The notes beneath the pieces were generated by a model, which made no database searches, was not told the DNA's origin, and saw nothing but the letters and a program-made list of their open reading frames with translations. The translations under genes were made by a program, and so were the position numbers. From Chitinophagaceae bacterium (GTDB lineage Bacteria > Bacteroidota > Bacteroidia > Chitinophagales > Chitinophagaceae), in the NCBI GenBank assembly GCA_013140985.1, contig JABFRU010000011.1, forward strand, positions 62,001-126,000: 64,000 nt of DNA. The letters are read 5' to 3'. Below, piece by piece: positions 27,811-38,900 of the stretch (its first letter is position 1; each line of letters starts with the position of its first letter).

Positions 27811-30800
27811 ATGCCCCGCTTCTTTCTTTTGTTCTTATGCTGCTCCATCATTAGTGTTCCTGTTTTTACTCAAACAGGAATACGGCACCATATTGAGCAA
27901 TTCACCACAGAGAATGGCCTGCCTTCGAACGGTATCAAGGGTTTACAATGGGATAAACAAACGGGTTTTTTATGGATCGCTACAGAAGCTGGTATGGTGC
28001 GTTACAACGGCATGGAGTTTAAAACCTATACCAGCGGGGACGATTCGCATATCTCGAATGAAAGGATACTTTTTCTGGTAAGGAATAATACAGGCACTAT
28101 TTACACTGCAGACAATACGGGTAATCTTTTTTCTGTCAACAAGAACCGCCTCTCCTTCATAGAAAAAAAATTTATCTCCAATAATCCCCGCAGCAATGTA
28201 ATGACCTTGGGCATATCTGATATTTTTTACAATACCAGGCGGGAGATCAGTACAGGTCAATTCCCAGTTCAATTTATAAGAGTAATGCCGGTGAATGATA
28301 CAGCTGCATATATATGGTTGGCGGCTAGGCTATATTATTTTTCTATATCCATGAACGGTCCGCAGCAGATTAAACTGCCGATCCAAACAATCCCGCAGGC
28401 TTTTAAAACCGGTGGAGAGATTTTTATCGCTGACACAGTAAATAATATATGGCGGGTTGACAAGGGTGATCACCATTTGTCAAAGACCGATCTTCATTTT
28501 GACATTGGACCCGATAAAGGCAAGAGTGTTTTTCTTTGGGAAAACGGGATGGAACTGCCTTTGCTTTTGAATGGAAGCAAAATATGGAAGATCGTTTTTG
28601 CGAATGGAAAATTAAGTGCTGAACTTATTTCCGACCAAATACCACTGGATGTTTTGATACGGTACGCCCAATATGATGAATTCATGGGCACATTATTTCT
28701 GGGCGCCGATTCAAAAGGTCTTATTATTCTGAAAAAGGACAGGATCGAACAACTCAGGAAAAACAGAACTACTATTAGCGAAAGGACCTCTTATTACTCT
28801 CAACTTGAATTACCGGATGGTAATATCCTGACCAACGAAGGTCATTTGCTTGGAAAAAATGACCCCGAAAAGTCATCAGTTCCCTTCACGGGAGGGTTTA
28901 GTGTAAGCACATTTATGCAGGGTGATTCTCTTTTCTGGACCATGATGCGGGGAGCAGATATCACCTCGTTCTGCCTGCACAGTTATAATTTAAAAACCCA
29001 TCAATTAAAAGCTTATCCCAGGATCAGGAATATTTATTCGCAACTGGCCATAACATATTCAGGGGGGCATTTGTATATGGTGGGAGAGCCGGGTATTTAT
29101 AGACTGGAAGGAGATTCTCTCAGGACACTCCATACTTATCCTTCGGTGAGTACTCCGAGAATACATTTTGATCTGAAAGAAATTAAGCCCGGGCTGCTGG
29201 GTATGGCAACCTGTAATGCTTTGTTGACCTATGATATCAGGGCGAATAAAGTTGATACTGTTTTTTCATCAGAAAATTATTGTGTCCGCACCCTCTGGCA
29301 ATACAAAGACTATACATTTTTTGGCACTTATGGAAATGGTCTTTATATAAGCAGGAATGGAAAAACAAAAGCATTGCCCCTGGATAAGAATCGGCATTTG
29401 CTTTATACCCATTGCTTTATTGAAGATGACAATGGCTATTGCTGGATCAGCACCAACCGTGGATTGTTCAAAGCAAGCATTGCAGAAATGATCAATGCAT
29501 ATGAAACGAATGCTGCCCAGGTCTATTATCATTATTTCGGCCGTAATGATGGAATGGATATGACGGAAATGAATGGCGGGTGTATGCCATGTGGGTTAAC
29601 CATGAAAAATAAAACCATTTCTTTTCCAACGATGGAGGGATTGCTTTGGGTAGAACCCGGCAAGGCGATGCCCCGCCTGCCTGATGGTGAGATCTTTATA
29701 GATGAAATAAAAGTAGATAACAGGCAAATAGAATTATCTGTTTTGGAAAAGGAAAAACTTAGCCCCTCGAAGCATGACATTCTCGTCAGGCTTGGCTTTG
29801 CTGCCTGGTGTAATAAAGAAAATGTTTACCTGCAATACCGCCTCAACGATAAGGGAGATTGGAAACCTGTGAACATAGATAACGGCGCAGTTATAGAGCT
29901 CAATAATCTTAGCAGCGGTGATTATATATTGAAGATCCGTAAGCTGAATGGATTTGGCGTTAACAATTATTCCTATAAAGAAATCCATTTTAGCATACCA
30001 AGGCCATGGAACCAGCAGTGGTGGTTTTACCTATTGAGCCTGGCAGCAGCAGGGGGTATCATCGTAATGTATTTCAGGTATCGTACCAACCAGTTCAAAC
30101 TCCGGCAACACAAACTGGAAAAACAAGTTGCCGAAAAAACAAAAGAGCTGCAGGAGCAAAACGAGATCCTTGAAAAAAATAATTCTATAAAGACAAGGCT
30201 GATCTCTATTATCAGTCATGATATTGTTACTCCATTAAAGTTTGTAACTGTTGCCGGTAACAGGTTACTGGAAAAAAGAGAGGTAATGCCGGAAGTGTTG
30301 CAACAAGAGACGATAAAAGAAATGACCAACACTTCGCAGGAGTTGCAATTGCTTTCTACCAACATTCTTAACTGGATAAAATACCAGAATGAGAACCGCC
30401 GGATGGTAAAAGAAACATTTGACCTGCATGAAATGGTGAAACAGGTTTTTGGCATCCTGCAATCGCTGGCAAAGCAAAAAGGTTTGATCATTAATAATGA
30501 AGTGCCTGCTGATATGCCGCTATACCAATATTATGAGCCTGTAAAGATCCTTGTCTATAACCTGATGACAAATGCGATCCAGTTCACAGAAAAAGGATCT
30601 ATTTCAGTAAACGCTGCCAGGGAAAATTGGTTTATTACAGTGTCCGTAAAAGATGAAGGCATTGGGATGACGCCGGAACAAATTCAAAGACTGATGGCAG
30701 AAGAAGTTGTTATTACTTCAGCAAACGTTGATAATAAAAGAGGGCATGGCCTTGGCTTCCTTATCATTAAAGACCTGGTAAAAACAATGGAAGCCTCTCT

Positions 30801-30876
30801 TACCATTGAAAGCAAAAAGGATGGAGGAACAACCATTTCGGTAAGAATACCTGCTGCAAAAAATGGAGGTAACTGA
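27811..30876 (+). CDS. Two-component propeller (Reg_prop) sensor histidine kinase
   Basis: TENGLPSNGIKGLQWDKQTGFLWIATEAGMVRYNG; ISIISHDIVTPLKFV; VKDEGIGMT; GHGLGFLIIKDLV. Confidence 0.92.
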   Translation: MPRFFLLFLCCSIISVPVFTQTGIRHHIEQFTTENGLPSNGIKGLQWDKQTGFLWIATEAGMVRYNGMEFKTYTSGDDSHISNERILFLVRNNTGTIYTADNTGNLFSVNKNRLSFIEKKFISNNPRSNVMTLGISDIFYNTRREISTGQFPVQFIRVMPVNDTAAYIWLAARLYYFSISMNGPQQIKLPIQTIPQAFKTGGEIFIADTVNNIWRVDKGDHHLSKTDLHFDIGPDKGKSVFLWENGMELPLLLNGSKIWKIVFANGKLSAELISDQIPLDVLIRYAQYDEFMGTLFLGADSKGLIILKKDRIEQLRKNRTTISERTSYYSQLELPDGNILTNEGHLLGKNDPEKSSVPFTGGFSVSTFMQGDSLFWTMMRGADITSFCLHSYNLKTHQLKAYPRIRNIYSQLAITYSGGHLYMVGEPGIYRLEGDSLRTLHTYPSVSTPRIHFDLKEIKPGLLGMATCNALLTYDIRANKVDTVFSSENYCVRTLWQYKDYTFFGTYGNGLYISRNGKTKALPLDKNRHLLYTHCFIEDDNGYCWISTNRGLFKASIAEMINAYETNAAQVYYHYFGRNDGMDMTEMNGGCMPCGLTMKNKTISFPTMEGLLWVEPGKAMPRLPDGEIFIDEIKVDNRQIELSVLEKEKLSPSKHDILVRLGFAAWCNKENVYLQYRLNDKGDWKPVNIDNGAVIELNNLSSGDYILKIRKLNGFGVNNYSYKEIHFSIPRPWNQQWWFYLLSLAAAGGIIVMYFRYRTNQFKLRQHKLEKQVAEKTKELQEQNEILEKNNSIKTRLISIISHDIVTPLKFVTVAGNRLLEKREVMPEVLQQETIKEMTNTSQELQLLSTNILNWIKYQNENRRMVKETFDLHEMVKQVFGILQSLAKQKGLIINNEVPADMPLYQYYEPVKILVYNLMTNAIQFTEKGSISVNAARENWFITVSVKDEGIGMTPEQIQRLMAEEVVITSANVDNKRGHGLGFLIIKDLVKTMEASLTIESKKDGGTTISVRIPAAKNGGN

Positions 30877-30972
30877 CATTTCGTAAACCCCCTTCGTAAT
30901 TTTCTTTTGGATTGCCCGGCTACTTAAAGGGTTCGGGCATTGAATTTGATACTTTACAGCAAACCATTTGCT

Positions 30973-32658
30973 ATGAAGAAAGTTCTATTCTCTCCGCTTG
31001 CGGTCTTATTCTTTTTTATATTTCAGTCAAACACAACAACCGCTCAGCCGGTTCTTACATTTAATAGTTTTGCTTCTGGTTTGTCATCGCCGGTTGATAT
31101 CACCAATGCAGGTGATGGAAGTAACCGGTTATTTATTGTACAACAAGGTGGAACTATACGCATACATGATGGCACATCGCTATTGGTAACTCCCTTCCTC
31201 AATATCAGCAGCATCATTACTTCCGGGGGCGAAAGAGGTTTACTCAGTCTCGCTTTTCATCCTGATTATGAAACTAATCGTTACTTTTTTGTTTACTATA
31301 CCAATCTCAGTGGCGATATCACTATTGCCCGTTATCAAACACAAGCCGGTGATCCTAACCTGGCTGATCCGCTGAGTGGTGTAGTATTATTAAACATACC
31401 AAAGCCCTTTTCCAATCATAATGGCGGTGATCTGAATTTTGGCCCTGATGGTTATTTATATTTTGCAACGGGTGACGGGGGCAGCGGTGGCGATCCGAAT
31501 AATTATGCCCAAACCGGCACTTCATTATTGGGGAAGATGATCCGCATTGATGTAAGTAATTTTTCAACTGCACCCTATTATTTTATTCCTGCTGATAATC
31601 CTTATGTGGCCGATCCGCTGGTAGATGATCGTATATGGGCTCTTGGTCTTCGCAATCCATGGCGCTGGAGTTTTGACAGATCAACAAATGATATGTGGAT
31701 CGCTGATGTGGGGCAGGGTGCATGGGAAGAAGTGAATTTTCGCTCAACCGGAGCAACCGGGGGTATCAATTATGGCTGGCGTTGCTATGAAGGCAATGCT
31801 GCATACAATACAGCCGGTTGTCAGCCGCAAAGCAGCTACATCTCTCCCATTTTTGTCTATCCGCATTCGTTTGCTACGGGAGGATTTTCCATCACTGGTG
31901 GTTTTGTGTATCGGGGTGCTGAACATGCAGGGCTTTTTGGTTATTATATCTGCGCCGATTATGTATCCGGAAATGTTTGGCTTATTAATCCTGATGGCGG
32001 TGGCGGATGGACAGCAACTATGCAATCCGGTTTGCCGGGAAATATTTCTGGTTTTGGCGAAGCAGAAGATGCGACACTATTTGCTGTATCGCTGGGCGGA
32101 ACTGTTTATAAAGTAGATCTGTCCGTAGTATTTCCTTTTACATTACTTTCTTTCAGTGGTCATAAAATGAATGGATACAATGAGCTGAAATGGAAAACAA
32201 GTGATGAGCAAAACATGAACAGGTATATTGTTGAGTACAGTACCGATGGTGTGTATTTCCAGTATGGTGGCGAGGTGGCGGCCCGCAACCAACCCGGTGT
32301 TCAGCAATATCGTTTCATGCATTTTACTACCGGGTCAGGAAAAATATTTTATCGATTGAAAGCCGAAAACCTGGATCGTTCTATTAATTATTCTGCTGTA
32401 ATTGGCATTGATCTGAAAGAAGGTCATATTAAAGTTTCGCCAACTTTTATTTCAGATAATTTACTTCGTATTTCATCTGAAAAAGTGATGAACAGGCTAA
32501 TTATCACTGATAGTTACGGAAGAATAGTATTAAGGAAAGAATTAAACGGTCAGCAAGGTTTTTTAACAGTACAGCTGCCAACAGTAGCAAAGGGTATGTA
32601 TTGGGTAAAATTTGAAACGGCTACAGGCTTTGAAGTGTTCAGGATCGTAATTGGCTGA
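30973..32658 (+). CDS. PQQ-dependent sugar dehydrogenase (GSDH-like), secreted, with T9SS type A sorting domain
   Basis: FASGLSSPVDITNAGDGSNRLFIVQQGGTIRI, ERGLLSLAFHPDYETNRYFFVYYT, HNGGDLNFGPDGYLYFATGDGGSGGDPNNYAQ; C-terminal sorting domain. Confidence 0.92.
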   Translation: MKKVLFSPLAVLFFFIFQSNTTTAQPVLTFNSFASGLSSPVDITNAGDGSNRLFIVQQGGTIRIHDGTSLLVTPFLNISSIITSGGERGLLSLAFHPDYETNRYFFVYYTNLSGDITIARYQTQAGDPNLADPLSGVVLLNIPKPFSNHNGGDLNFGPDGYLYFATGDGGSGGDPNNYAQTGTSLLGKMIRIDVSNFSTAPYYFIPADNPYVADPLVDDRIWALGLRNPWRWSFDRSTNDMWIADVGQGAWEEVNFRSTGATGGINYGWRCYEGNAAYNTAGCQPQSSYISPIFVYPHSFATGGFSITGGFVYRGAEHAGLFGYYICADYVSGNVWLINPDGGGGWTATMQSGLPGNISGFGEAEDATLFAVSLGGTVYKVDLSVVFPFTLLSFSGHKMNGYNELKWKTSDEQNMNRYIVEYSTDGVYFQYGGEVAARNQPGVQQYRFMHFTTGSGKIFYRLKAENLDRSINYSAVIGIDLKEGHIKVSPTFISDNLLRISSEKVMNRLIITDSYGRIVLRKELNGQQGFLTVQLPTVAKGMYWVKFETATGFEVFRIVIG

Positions 32659-32672
32659 TGTAATTGTAGCAT

Positions 32673-33140
32673 TTATTTTTTCTCATTGAGGATGGTGATG
32701 ATAAGCGCTGGCTCAAATCCTTTTGTAATGAGATAGTCCAATGTTTTTTTCTTGCGGATCAAATATTGCTCATGCTTTAACGCCGCATATTTTTCTTTAG
32801 CTAGTTTATGCAGCATTTTTAAATACTCTTCCTCATCAATTTGCTTTAATGCTTTTTTGATGGAGTATTCGCTAACCTGCTTTTGTTTTAGCTCATATTT
32901 TATTTTCACCCTGCCCCATTGCTTGATCCGCCATTTACCCCCGGCATAAGCAATCGCAAATCTTTCTTCATTCAAATAACTTTCTTCGATCAATGCAGCA
33001 ATGATCTCATCATGATCCCTTTTCCAAACGCCAAGTGAGTATAATTTTTCTTTTACCTCACTGTGACATCTTTCCTGGTAGGCGCAGTAGTGTTTTAGTT
33101 TTTGCAATGCCTGTTCTTTGGTCAGTTGTTTTTTATACAT
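32673..33140 (-). CDS. recX: Regulatory protein RecX
   Basis: ALQKLKHYCAYQERCHSEVKEKLYSLG, LIEESYLNEERFAIAYAGGKWRIKQWGRVKIKYELKQKQVS. Confidence 0.92.
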   Translation of the reverse strand: MYKKQLTKEQALQKLKHYCAYQERCHSEVKEKLYSLGVWKRDHDEIIAALIEESYLNEERFAIAYAGGKWRIKQWGRVKIKYELKQKQVSEYSIKKALKQIDEEEYLKMLHKLAKEKYAALKHEQYLIRKKKTLDYLITKGFEPALIITILNEKK

Positions 33141-33148
33141 CGCTGTAA

Positions 33149-33179
33149 AAATAAAAAGCCCCGGCGAAGTTCACCGGGG
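33149..33179 (-). terminator. Rho-independent terminator closing the five-gene surface-protein operon
   Basis: CCCCGG (33159-33164)/CCGGGG (33174-33179); minus-strand GGGGCTTTTTATTTTT tail. Confidence 0.75.
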
Positions 33180-33210
33180 TGAGAGTAGATTTGTTTTCAT
33201 GCACCGGGTT

Positions 33211-34185
33211 TTAATTTCTTTTCCAGGGTATGTCGAGTATTCTTGCCGACGGTCCCGATTTTCTTATGTCTGCCGGCCGCCTGTCAACAAAAAATATAAT
33301 GGGTTCGGTAATTCCGTCACCATTCACATCGCCATCACCAAAGGGACGGCCCTGTGAATCGAATGTTTGAATGGTCCATATAAATGCATAAGCATCCGGC
33401 TCCATATCCGGGCCGATCGTTCTTCTCGTTGTGTCTTTCAATCTTTCTGCATCTCCATCATCATCTGTATCTATGCAACATTTTGTCATTCCCAATTGCG
33501 GCTGCCATATATATTGCGTAGTGCCAACAACATCTTTTGCCAGCAAAGGTTGATTGCTCCGCAATGCCTGCATAGCTGTTTGATTTTCCAATATCTCAAA
33601 AACAGTAACACGATAGGTAATGATCTCTGCAGGTCTTGGTGATACGGGTGTCCAGCGGAAAGTAATTGTTGATTGCGCTTTTTCGATATCCAATACCGAT
33701 TCATTAGCCGGCATCATGGGTATCGGTAATTGATATGCGGCAATATTGAAATTCCTGCATCGTACTTCGCTCAATACACGGTAATCAATTTGATTTACCA
33801 ATTGCACACATATTTGATAATTATCTGCCGGAAGCTTTCCCGTTTTGTCCAATGACGATTTGAATTTACCATTGAAGATCATTACATCAAGCGGCAGGAC
33901 ATCCGCTGCATATAATATAAGACTGCTTCCTCCCACATTTATCGGTCTTGCCCTGGCAAGATCGGTAGTGCCCACCACTGTTCCATCAAGCAATTTTATT
34001 TCTGTTTTGATCAATGCTTTAAAACTTACACCAATCGGGCTGGAAACAATATAGGTGAGTGTCTTAATGTCCCAGTCTATCAAAGTGCCTGGCGGCATCG
34101 GTACTATCGTAAGTTGTGTGCTCAGTTGTGCCAGAGATGTTTTAGTAACAAAACAAATGGCTGCTATTAGAAATAATTTTTTCAT
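33211..34185 (-). CDS. Secreted protein with FRWTP...YRVTVFEI module and acidic DTDDDGD / DGDVNGDG loops
   Basis: Signal peptide; ITFRWTPVSPRPAEIITYRVTVFEILENQTAMQALRSNQPLLAKDVVGTTQYIW similar to modules in 41515..44232 and 44270..45859. Confidence 0.8.
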   Translation of the reverse strand: MKKLFLIAAICFVTKTSLAQLSTQLTIVPMPPGTLIDWDIKTLTYIVSSPIGVSFKALIKTEIKLLDGTVVGTTDLARARPINVGGSSLILYAADVLPLDVMIFNGKFKSSLDKTGKLPADNYQICVQLVNQIDYRVLSEVRCRNFNIAAYQLPIPMMPANESVLDIEKAQSTITFRWTPVSPRPAEIITYRVTVFEILENQTAMQALRSNQPLLAKDVVGTTQYIWQPQLGMTKCCIDTDDDGDAERLKDTTRRTIGPDMEPDAYAFIWTIQTFDSQGRPFGDGDVNGDGITEPIIFFVDRRPADIRKSGPSARILDIPWKRN

Positions 34186-34236
34186 ACTTTTTTATTTAAC
34201 CCCCGTCAGCGTTTTCAACGGCTGGTAGGGTAATTA

Positions 34237-35976
34237 TCATTTACCAAATCTGTAAAGCAATCCTGTGCGGACATTGCTTTCGAGATAGCTTGCATTATTA
34301 GGTGTTATTTCATTGCCGTATTTAAATTGGTTGGTACATACAAAAACATTCCATGTCACCCGATCAGAGATTTTCCAATCATCACTGAATGTGAAAATGA
34401 TATTATTGTTGCCCTTAAAACTATTGGTCTTTGAATAGTTGTATTGCAATTGTGCCCGCAGGTTCATTTTCTTTTTGGCCGCCTGCATGGAAGCTCCTGC
34501 GCTAACAGTAAATAATGTCAATTTAAACCCGGGTACTGAATTATAGAAATACATAGCTGTAAAGTCAGGAGATATATTTCCTTTTAAAAATGTAGGTACA
34601 TAGGTAAGCAGGCCCGTGTGTGTATTGTTAGATGTAGTAAGGCCTGTCAGCACATCTCTTTCTTCATACTTGCTGTAATTATAATTCAGGCTGAGCAAGT
34701 GGATCACTTTATCATTACCCCATGTGTAGGATGGATTGATACCAAGATCATTGCTTACATTTTTTATTCCATAAGGATTAATACCTCCGGGTGCCTGGAA
34801 TCCAAAATTGTTAAAGCTGATATTCAGATTCCAGTGATCATTGAACTGTGTGAACCAGTTCAGGTTGCCAATAAATTGTTTAGCCCTGAGTGTTGTATTG
34901 CTCACATTGTTCACCCGTTGACCAATACTTGCTACCACATTCATTTTGTGGCCGCCATTTTTATCTTTCACCGCATTGAATCTTGTATTCAATGTATAAT
35001 CAAATCTGTCGGGCAATAAAAAAGGATAGCCCGGTGTTTGAAATCCCGCACCCAGGTATTTAAGCTTTATACCAATATCAACGTTCTGCGTCTTTCTTCC
35101 TGCACCAAAGTCAGCGGCATAATCCTTTACGGTAGATGTATGTCCGTCAATAAAAGGTTTGAATGATGGCTTGCTGCTATCCTGCGGAAGCAATAGATTT
35201 TTTGTATAAATAGATTGTGCTGCTTCTCCATTCACATACCATCCGCCTTTTATCATTGCCTTTCCGGATACACTCATCGTAAATCCTTCCTGGGGATTGA
35301 TCCCAACTGGCGGCGTGTTGACAGATGTTGTATCATCTTTTGCTTTTACAAAATTAACCGCCGCTTCATATTTGCCTTCTTTTGCCACACCCAGCGAAGA
35401 CATCCAGTTCCATCGCTGATACGAACCGGTAGTTGCCGGCGGGCCTGTAAAAAAGTTTATGCCTTGTTGTGATACCCCGGTAAAAAATTTGATCATGAAT
35501 ATTCCCGGGCGAAGATCAACACCTCCGCCAAACACGCCAATATCGCCGGTGCTAAGCGCTGAATAATTCAAGTATTGTGTTCCTAATTGAAGCTCTGCCC
35601 ACTTATATTTTGGATTTAATCCAAAACTATTCATCGGGTTGGTGATGAACTGGCCAAAGCTTTGTTTGCTTATTCCGCTATAAGGTCCCGCATAATTTGT
35701 CGGCTTCATTGCAAAATTGAAATTGAAAGGCAGCGAGAAATTTTTTCCAAACTTCATGTTCGGGGAAAAATTAAACCGTACCTGGTTCCAGGGTTTGCGG
35801 GGCATAAATCCTGTCCAGCCGCCGGGTTTGCGATGCAATCCATAATATTCATAACTCACTCCCATAGTACCGCTGATACTGAGTTTTCCTTTTGCAGAAT
35901 CTTCTTGTGCATCGGCAACATTAAAGCAGCCAATGAATAGCAGAAAGATGATCGGTGGTTTTATTAGCTTTCTCAT
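34237..35976 (-). CDS. Putative outer-membrane beta-barrel protein
   Basis: Signal peptide (FNVADAQ), alternating beta-strand-like composition, ends in ...RTGLLYRFGK. Family not recognised. Confidence 0.65.
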   Translation of the reverse strand: MRKLIKPPIIFLLFIGCFNVADAQEDSAKGKLSISGTMGVSYEYYGLHRKPGGWTGFMPRKPWNQVRFNFSPNMKFGKNFSLPFNFNFAMKPTNYAGPYSGISKQSFGQFITNPMNSFGLNPKYKWAELQLGTQYLNYSALSTGDIGVFGGGVDLRPGIFMIKFFTGVSQQGINFFTGPPATTGSYQRWNWMSSLGVAKEGKYEAAVNFVKAKDDTTSVNTPPVGINPQEGFTMSVSGKAMIKGGWYVNGEAAQSIYTKNLLLPQDSSKPSFKPFIDGHTSTVKDYAADFGAGRKTQNVDIGIKLKYLGAGFQTPGYPFLLPDRFDYTLNTRFNAVKDKNGGHKMNVVASIGQRVNNVSNTTLRAKQFIGNLNWFTQFNDHWNLNISFNNFGFQAPGGINPYGIKNVSNDLGINPSYTWGNDKVIHLLSLNYNYSKYEERDVLTGLTTSNNTHTGLLTYVPTFLKGNISPDFTAMYFYNSVPGFKLTLFTVSAGASMQAAKKKMNLRAQLQYNYSKTNSFKGNNNIIFTFSDDWKISDRVTWNVFVCTNQFKYGNEITPNNASYLESNVRTGLLYRFGK

Positions 35977-35979
35977 GTG

Positions 35980-38900
35980 TTAGAATGGCTTCTTGCTTTT
36001 TATTACAAATTCGAAACAGGCGATCACTTCACATTCCTTGCAATGCTCATCCCGGAAAGTGAACTTCACACAGATCCTTCCTTTGAACTCACAACAATCA
36101 ATAGCTGGTGGCGGCGGCAACAGGAAGTTCATAGCTATCGGTGAATTATTATTAAGAATAAATGTACTGCCATTGCTCCATACTATTTCTCTCGGATTCT
36201 TATATACTCCCGGTCCTGTTGGATTGAATGGATGAACTGTTGAATTAAACATAGTGATCTTAGGCTGTGCCGCCGGTATGCCAATACTGTTTGCTGATAA
36301 AACACTGGCCCATGTGTAGGGAAGGTTCACACACTTCATACATTCCTTATTATAATTATCAGTAATTGTATAACTCAGTACTTCGGCCCTTACTTCTGTC
36401 AACGGCACTCCTGCCAGCCCATTGATCACAAAATTTTCGCTGATCACTGTGGCATTGTATTGCTGGTTAAAGTTAGAAGTGATCTTTGTTGTATCAACCT
36501 TGATAGCATAAGGACAACAACTGGTATCCTTCGGACATTCTGTTCTGAACCTTACAACACAGCTATCACATTTTGCCGTGCCGCACCAACCGTATAATGT
36601 AACAGTATAAATTCCTGTTTGATTCGGAATGAATGTCAGCGGTGCATTACCAGAGATCGGTGACCCGCTTGGCATCTGCAATGTATAAGTAACATTGGCC
36701 GGGCAATTGTTGGGATCAGGACAAATATAAGTGGCCTGCACTGTTACCGGTTGATTGCATTTTACCGTATAATCCTTCTTACACTCAAATGGTTTACTTT
36801 GATTTTGCGTTGTATATGCTTTAGTTCCCCACTTGCTTCCTTTGCAATCACAGGCAGCCGGTTCGCAGTTTACGGTAAGGTCAATGACGCAACTATCGCA
36901 GATCTTATTTCCGCACCATCCATATAGTGTAAGTGTATAAACCCCGTTTTGTGAGAATGTATAACTGAACGCAACATTACCCGCTATTGGCGATCCGCTT
37001 GGCGGTTGTAGTGAATAAGTAACTTTCGGGGGACAATTCGCAGTATCCTTGCAGATATAGGATGCATTGAAAGTATAAGTCTGGTTGCATTTCAATACAT
37101 AGTTGTTCTTGCAGTTTAATTTTAAAGGTCCGCTGCCGCCGCCAGGGTTTCCAATATTTGCTTTCGCTTTGCCGGGAATGTTTTCTCCTTCTGTTAAAAT
37201 AATATCGCCCCAGCTGCTTTCATCACAATTACAGGTGTCACAGGAAGGAACAACAATTGAATAAGTAGCGCTGGTGTCTTTACAGCCTGTTATCGGATCA
37301 GTAACTACAATATGATAGGTTCCTGTTGCTGCAGGGCTATAGGTTGGGTTGGGTCCATTACTTCCAACCGCACTTCCATTTAAATACCATTGAATAGTAT
37401 AGTTCGATGCAAATTGCCCGATCAATGGTTTGGGTGCATAGATGGTGAAATTACCGGTAGAGTCACGACAGGTACATGGAATACTATCGCAATAATGAGG
37501 GAACAGGTCTGTCGGCGGCCTTGGATTGATCTTAATGCTCTTACTACTGGTACATCCGGTTACAGGATGAGTATAAGTGGCTGTATAAACTCCTGCAGAG
37601 AAAACAGTGATACTTGTTGTAGCCGCACCAGTATTCCATGTTATATTATTTGCGTAATTAGTAACAGCTAATGTGATCGGTACTCCTTCGCAAAGGCTGG
37701 CCGGTGCTGCAATGACAGGTTGTGCCGGAATGGGATTCACTGTTATCGTTAACGAGCAAGTATCAGAGCAACCATACTCATTGGTAAGTATAAGATTGAA
37801 TATGGTTGTAACGCCAACCGACGTCATATACATTTGCCCTGATGCCAATTGCGAACCGTAATTGCCATTCGCATACCAGTCGGAAGTATATCCCGGTAAA
37901 TGATTAGGACTGCTCAGCATTACATTACCCGGTCCGCATAATTTGGATGAAGGTGATGCGGCAATTAATGCTTTAGGTTTTGTAACCGCTTTTACTTCTA
38001 CTTTATTGCTTGTGCACTTACAGAAACCGGGGCCGGGGCCGGTGATCACTACACGATAGAAACCAACAACCGTAGTTGAATACGTTATCGTATTGTTTGT
38101 TCCCGGTGCTGCAACCCAGTTACCCGGAGATGATTCATACTCCCACAAATAAGTGGCGCCGGCAATATTGGGTGCTGTTAATGTAGCAGAACCACCCGGA
38201 CAGATATATCCTGGCAATATTGTGCAGGGTCCTATGCCGGGTTGTACATTGATGCTATCAGTAGCAGTGCAGGTATTTCCCAATCCATCAACAATGGTTA
38301 ATGTAACAGTGAATGGCCCTGATGAATTATAAATATGTGTGCTTGATGGAGTATAGGCAGTAAACCCATCGCCAAAATTCCATGTATAGCTTGTTATGGT
38401 AAAAGATGGTGAACCGGAAATACTGAATGTTGTTGGCACGCCTGTACAAACAGGAGATGGAACAACACTTATTGCCAATGGTACATAGTTGACGGTATGT
38501 GTTGCTGTGCTGGTACAGGTTACCTGTCCGTCATTGTAAGTGATCGTTAACGTAATTGTATAAGTACCGGCGTTGGCATAACAATTCGGTCCGGGATTTT
38601 GTGCTGTTGATGTATTACCATCACCAAAATTCCATAGGTAGCTTATATAAGATGGATTGGCGATAACTGTTGATGTGTTGGTCACATTCAAACATCCGTT
38701 ACAACCTAATGTATATAAGAATGCTGCCTGTATCGGAACAGTAACTGTTGTTGCGGTGCAATTACCGGTACAACTTGTCGGATTAGGTGAAGGAGGCCCT
38801 ACACAGAATGTAACGCAATAAACTCCTGCACTATTATATACATGTGTGACCGGCACGCCAGATGCACCAGTTGCTGTATTACCATCACCAAAATTCCAGG

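Noticed and set aside
30914-30942. TGCCCG...CGGGCA hairpin after the Reg_prop kinase gene as a terminator
   Set aside because: Stem is only 6 bp with a long loop and no T run.
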